Positions 6,354 to 9,270 of a DNA stretch of 9,270 nucleotides are shown here, one piece after another. The position numbers and the translations under genes were made by a program. The stretch's first letter is position 1. Every line of letters begins with the position of its first letter. The stretch is from Dactylosporangium aurantiacum (GTDB lineage Bacteria > Actinomycetota > Actinomycetes > Mycobacteriales > Micromonosporaceae), in assembly GCF_000716715.1 (NCBI RefSeq), contig NZ_JNYJ01000102.1, forward strand, positions 1 through 9,270, written 5' to 3'. Under the pieces are notes generated by a model. It saw only the letters and a program-made list of their open reading frames with translations, was not told the DNA's origin and made no database searches.

Positions 6354-8302
6354 GACGCGGCCTCCAGCACGGGGGGCGTACCTGTGGCCCGGGCGGCGAC
6401 GCGCCGGGGCCGGCGCAGTGATCGCAGCGCCGACAGCAGCCCGCCGAGCGCGAGGAGTCCGCCGCCGAACCAGATGAGGGGGACGAGCGGGTTGGTGGCC
6501 AGGCGGACGGTGGCCGACGAGCCGTCGTCGGTGACGCCGAGCACCGTCGCGTAGACGTCCCCGGTCGGACGGGAGCGGATCGCCGGCACGCTGACCGTGG
6601 CGTCCCGCGCGGGGTAGTACCGCAGCTCGGGTACCACGGTAGCCTCCGTTGCACCCTGGTGAACGCGCAGATGCACGTCGACCGTCATCGTGTCCCCCTC
6701 GGTATGGCGGCTCACATCGGTCAGCACCGCGGTCACGCCTGCGGTGGTGATACGGTCTCCCACCTTGAGCTGTCGCTCGGCGGCAGCGCCGAAGCCGGAT
6801 GAAACCGCGACACCGATGGCGATGACCGCCAGGCCGGCGTGGGCGAGCAGCCAGCCGGCTCGGCCGAGCAGGTGCCGCGGCCTCGGCGCGTCGTGCCCGC
6901 CGAGGCGTCGGCGGGCGGCGGGGACCAGGCCGGCCAGCACGAAGGCGCCCAGGCCGCAGCCGGCGATGGCGGTGATGCCGGGCCGGCCGACCTGTCCGGC
7001 GGCCGCCGCTGCGGCAAGGCCCACCGCGGCCGGGACGCGCAGCGCGGCGAAATCGGGTGCCCGGCGGATGCGCAGTATCGGTGCGAGGCCCATGACGGCG
7101 AGCAGGGCGAGGGCCAGGGGCACGGCGGCACGGCCGTAGAACGCAGGACCGACCGTCGCGTCGCGAGACTGCATGGCACGGACAGCGAGCGGGAACAGGG
7201 TTCCGGTGAGGACCACGGCGCCCAGGGTCACCAGCAGCAGGACGCCGGCGGACAGCACGGTCGGGCGCGAGCCCGGTGGCCGTGCCGGAGCGTCGGACAA
7301 CCGTTGTGGCGGCCTGCGCAGGGCGATGACGGCGATGCCGGCTGCGGACAGCAGCAGAAAGCCCAGGAGCATGGGGCCGAGGGCGGAGGCGCTGAACGTG
7401 TGGACGCTGTTCAGGGCACCCGAGCGGGTCAGCAGTGTGCCGGTGAGCACGAGCAGGAACCCCGAACAGGCCAGCACGATGCTGCGCAGGCGCAACCAGG
7501 CCGTCTGTCCGGCCGGCAGGAGCGTGTGCAGCAGCGCGGTCGCCGCGAGCCATGGCAGCAGGGAAGCGTTCTCGACCGGATCCCAGGCCCAGTAGCCGCC
7601 CCAGCCGAGCACCGCGTAGGACCACCAGGCTCCCAGCGTGATTCCGGCGGCGAGCAGGGACCACGCCACCAGGGTCCAGCGCCGCATCCGGGCGACCGAA
7701 CGCGGGTCGTTGCGGCCGGCGAGCAGCGCCGCGACACCGTAGGCGAACGGCACAGCCATGGCGACGTACCCGGCGTACAGGATCGGTGGGTGTAGACCCA
7801 TGGCCGGGTGCTGGCGCAGCAGCGGGTTCGGACCAGGACCGTCTGCGGGTGCCGGCTCCACGGCGGTGAAAGGGTTCGCGGCGAAGTACGTCAGGGCGAA
7901 GAAGAAGACGGTGACGACGGCAAGCACCGTGGAGGCCCACGGCTGCAGGGAGTCTCCGGCCGCGACCCTGCTCCGGCCGATCAGCACGGCGCACCCGGTC
8001 AGCACCAGCAGCCACAGCAGCAGCGAGCCGTCGAGCGCCGCCCACAGGCTGGTCACCGTGAAGTACACCGGCACACCCCGACCGCCGTTCTCGGCGACGT
8101 ACCGTACGCCGAAGTCATGGCGCAGCAGCGCCGCCTCCAGCGTCGCGCAGGCACCGGCTGCGGCGGCCAGGGTGAGCCAGCCGGCCGCCCGCGCAGGCAC
8201 CGCAGATCGGCCCAACAGTGCCACCCGCAACCACAGCAGCGCCGTGAGGGTGGCGGCGAGCACGCCTACACCGAGCGCCAGAGCACCGACGTGGGCGGTC
8301 AC
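6350..8302 (-). CDS. ccmF: Heme lyase subunit CcmF
   Basis: The 650-residue polytopic membrane protein carries the CcmF/CycK signatures: SLWAALDGSLLLW (85-97, family form SLWGGxEGSLLLW), NPLLRQHPAMGLHPPILYAG (159-178), the WWD heme-handling motif GWGGYWAWDPVENAS (233-247) and LLTRSGALNSVHTFSAS further on. Near the C-terminus a large extracytoplasmic loop and the typical block AIRSRPTGDVYATVLG precede the closing segment NPLVPLIWFGGGLLALGGLL. CcmF receives heme from holo-CcmE and, with CcmH, attaches it to the apocytochrome. The length matches the usual 640-670 residues. The start is GTG 8302, overlapping the ccmE stop as GTGA, with GAGG 7 nt upstream. All the conserved blocks I expect are present, so this gene looks intact. 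Confidence 0.95.
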   Translation of the reverse strand: MTAHVGALALGVGVLAATLTALLWLRVALLGRSAVPARAAGWLTLAAAAGACATLEAALLRHDFGVRYVAENGGRGVPVYFTVTSLWAALDGSLLLWLLVLTGCAVLIGRSRVAAGDSLQPWASTVLAVVTVFFFALTYFAANPFTAVEPAPADGPGPNPLLRQHPAMGLHPPILYAGYVAMAVPFAYGVAALLAGRNDPRSVARMRRWTLVAWSLLAAGITLGAWWSYAVLGWGGYWAWDPVENASLLPWLAATALLHTLLPAGQTAWLRLRSIVLACSGFLLVLTGTLLTRSGALNSVHTFSASALGPMLLGFLLLSAAGIAVIALRRPPQRLSDAPARPPGSRPTVLSAGVLLLVTLGAVVLTGTLFPLAVRAMQSRDATVGPAFYGRAAVPLALALLAVMGLAPILRIRRAPDFAALRVPAAVGLAAAAAAGQVGRPGITAIAGCGLGAFVLAGLVPAARRRLGGHDAPRPRHLLGRAGWLLAHAGLAVIAIGVAVSSGFGAAAERQLKVGDRITTAGVTAVLTDVSRHTEGDTMTVDVHLRVHQGATEATVVPELRYYPARDATVSVPAIRSRPTGDVYATVLGVTDDGSSATVRLATNPLVPLIWFGGGLLALGGLLSALRSLRRPRRVAARATGTPPVLEAAS

Positions 8303-8694
8303 CGCCGGACCTCGGCCGCCGCGGTCGCCGCCCGGTACTCGTTGCCGTGCTTGGCCATGACGGTGTCCGACCGGAACACGCGGTCCGGCCCGAGGATGCC
8401 CTCGACCACGACCTGCTGCCCTTCGCGGACGAGGCCGGGCAGGTCGGCGGCCTGGTCCACGGCCACCTCGGCCGCGCCGTCGCCGATGCGGAACCGGGTG
8501 TGCTCGCCGCTGCGGTGCAGCGAGCCGGGCACCACCTCACCGCCGAGGCGCACCCGGGCTTCGGTCGGCTGGCGCAGCACCTCGGACGGCGTGCGATAGT
8601 AGGTCAGCGTGTCCTGGAGGCCCGCCACGGTGAGTATGCCGGCGGTGCCGGCGACGGCCGCAGCCAGGAGCCACCGCGACGTACGAGGGGTCAT
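8299..8694 (-). CDS. ccmE: Heme chaperone CcmE
   Basis: The 131-residue product is a single-pass membrane protein (helix about 8-27) with an OB-fold-like beta domain outside. Conserved features include YYRTPSEV (32-39), RVRLGGEVVPGSL (47-59), and VVVEGILGPDRVFRSDTVMA before the heme site KHGNEY (115-120). In this HxxxY motif His116 is expected to bind the heme vinyl group covalently and Tyr120 to be an axial ligand, so this is the standard histidine type and not the cysteine variant. Start ATG 8694 overlaps the upstream small gene's stop as ATGA and puts the anchor at the N-terminus. An in-frame GTG at 8715 would add seven residues but lies inside the upstream gene. Confidence 0.93.
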   Translation of the reverse strand: MTPRTSRWLLAAAVAGTAGILTVAGLQDTLTYYRTPSEVLRQPTEARVRLGGEVVPGSLHRSGEHTRFRIGDGAAEVAVDQAADLPGLVREGQQVVVEGILGPDRVFRSDTVMAKHGNEYRAATAAAEVRR

Positions 8695-8780
8695 CGCCGC
8701 CGCCCGGTCCACCACACGCCGGCCGTCAGCGCACCCGCGGTGAGCACGAGACCCACCACGACCGCGCTCCAGCCCGTCAC
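8691..8780 (-). CDS. ccmD: CcmD-like 29-residue membrane protein
   Basis: Between ccmC and ccmE a frame of 29 codons runs from GTG 8780 to TGA 8691. It overlaps the ccmC stop as GTGA and the ccmE start as ATGA. The product MTGWSAVVVGLVLTAGALTA followed by GVWWTGRRR is one hydrophobic helix with a basic C-terminal tail. CcmD proteins are poorly conserved, but this position, size, single helix and positive tail are what define them; they help release holo-CcmE from the CcmABCD complex. It is short enough for many gene finders to miss. The assignment rests on context more than on residue identity. Confidence 0.72.
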   Translation of the reverse strand: MTGWSAVVVGLVLTAGALTAGVWWTGRRR

Positions 8781-9171
8781 CGGCCCGCCCCTGCGGGCGT
8801 GCGGCGCCGTTCGGTGCCGGCCGGACGCGGCGCTGGAGGTGCCGGAGGACGAAGGGTGCCGAGCCGGCGCAACAGCAGCCAGGCCGCGGTCGTCATGGTT
8901 GCGGCGGTGCACAGCAGGAGCGCCACCAGCATGAACACGTCGATCGGCGGGCTCGGGTCCGGCGCCAGCAGCGTTGCCGGCTGATGCAGGGAACGCCACC
9001 ACACGACCGAGAAGTGCACGACGGGCACGATCGCGAAGCCCAGCACCCCGGCGACGCCGGCGCGCCGAGCGCCGCGTTCCGGATCCGGGCTGCTTGCCCG
9101 CAGGCCGAGCTGGCCGAGGTAGATCAGTGCCATCAGGACGGTACTGACGATCCGCGGATCCCAGGCCCACC
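8777..9171 (-). pseudogene. ccmC: CcmC, C-terminal half only, 5' part lost at an IS boundary
   Basis: The frame ending at TGA 8777 shows clear CcmC features: the WWD-type motif TWWAWDPRIVSTVLMALIYL, then VLGFAIVPVVHFSVVWWRSL with HQPAT containing the conserved loop histidine, and a last membrane helix (FMLVALLLCTAATMTTAAWL), about 130 residues in all. A full CcmC has about 220-245 residues, with three membrane helices and a further conserved histidine before the WWD motif. Here the frame upstream of TWW runs straight into the IS end at 9172 and encodes only polar sequence (VKHHARVRHT), with no helices. The gene is therefore cut by the insertion. CcmC normally delivers heme to CcmE, so the truncation should inactivate this copy. 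After its last helix the protein has an unusual Pro/Arg-rich tail of about 26 residues. Expression of the downstream genes must come from elsewhere, possibly the IS. Confidence 0.85.
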
Positions 9172-9186
9172 AGGTCGTGTGTCGAA
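9172..9186 (+). repeat. 15-bp IS terminal inverted repeat (left end)
   Basis: AGGTCGTGTGTCGAA is the perfect reverse complement of bases 84-98. It marks where the ccmC homology stops, so it is taken as the left terminus of the element. The first base or two may belong to ccmC or to a target duplication. Confidence 0.75.
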
Positions 9187-9270
9187 CTCGGGCGTGGTGC
9201 TTGACCTGCCCTGACGTGGTTGGGTGCGTGTCGGAGATCGACAATGGGCGAGGTCTCCGGTAGTTGGTTC
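9172..9270 (+). mobile_element. Left end of an IS of the same type, inserted in ccmC (partial)
   Basis: The 99 bp after the ccmC remnant start with the 15-bp terminal repeat and show no ccmC coding sequence. Orientation is the same as that of the left-hand element: its transposase would read rightward out of the window. A candidate transposase start is ATG 9244 with GGAG at 9233-9236 (7 nt spacing), giving MGEVSGSWF before the edge; I cannot confirm it from nine residues. TTGACC at 9201-9206 could be part of the transposase promoter, but I see no convincing -10 box. Confidence 0.65.

Noticed and set aside
6839..7795. 318-codon plus-strand frame antisense to ccmF
   Set aside because: It has low-complexity Gln/Gly/Arg composition and no ribosome binding site or domain, and it is fully antisense to a strong ccmF.
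6354..8045. Long open minus-strand frame continuing upstream of ccmG
   Set aside because: Only the 3' part (5805-6353) encodes CcmG. The rest overlaps ccmF in another frame, is Arg/Pro/Gly-rich and has no domain; it is a high-GC frame shadow.
8777..9244. A complete ccmC starting at TTG 9244
   Set aside because: The first 23 residues are polar and lie in the IS end. They cannot replace the three membrane helices CcmC needs, so this is a chimeric reading frame.
1..9270. CRISPR array, tRNA, rRNA or riboswitch
   Set aside because: No regularly spaced direct repeats, cloverleaf-like segments, conserved rRNA stretches or known riboswitch cores were noticed on either strand.

Overview
The window is very GC-rich, makes frequent use of GTG starts, and carries families common in Actinobacteria (an IS5-type transposase, a GH15 glucoamylase-like enzyme, a DUF421 protein). 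I read it as a high-GC, probably actinobacterial chromosome or accessory fragment. The assignment is an inference; no rRNA or other taxonomic marker is present.

Layout. (1) Bases 1-98 are the right end of an IS5-family-like element: the last codons of its transposase and its terminal inverted repeat. (2) Bases 99-983 hold no gene I can support. (3) Bases 984-3063 (+) are a compact two-gene unit: a small protein of the Anabaena sensory rhodopsin transducer (ASRT) family, then, 10 nt later, a GH15 glycoside hydrolase. (4) Bases 3064-3978 (+) are a 390-nt stretch without a recognisable gene, then two very small overlapping reading frames that run into a DUF421 membrane protein. (5) On the minus strand, from 9171 down to 3992, lies an operon for System I cytochrome c maturation, in transcription order ccmC (truncated), ccmD-like, ccmE, ccmF, ccmG and a fused ccmH/ccmI. 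It ends with a cation diffusion facilitator (CDF) transporter. Each of the six junctions from ccmC to the CDF gene is a 4-nt stop/start overlap (ATGA or GTGA). (6) Bases 9172-9270 are the left end of an element with the same 15-bp terminus, in the same orientation as the left-hand one.

How the genes work together. CcmC and CcmE load and carry heme, CcmD assists their complex, CcmF is the heme lyase core, and CcmG and CcmH handle the thiols of the apocytochrome CXXCH motif. In this window CcmC has lost its N-terminal half at the IS boundary. The ABC subunits ccmA and ccmB, which normally precede ccmC, would lie beyond the IS. The pathway is therefore broken here unless an intact ccmC exists elsewhere. 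The CDF transporter is the last gene of the same transcription unit and converges with the DUF421 gene, 13 nt apart.

The most interesting points are the ccmC disruption by an IS, the two window edges lying in the same kind of IS end (98 and 99 bp), the tight ASRT-GH15 pairing with no rhodopsin in sight, and the nested micro-ORFs that feed translation of the DUF421 gene.
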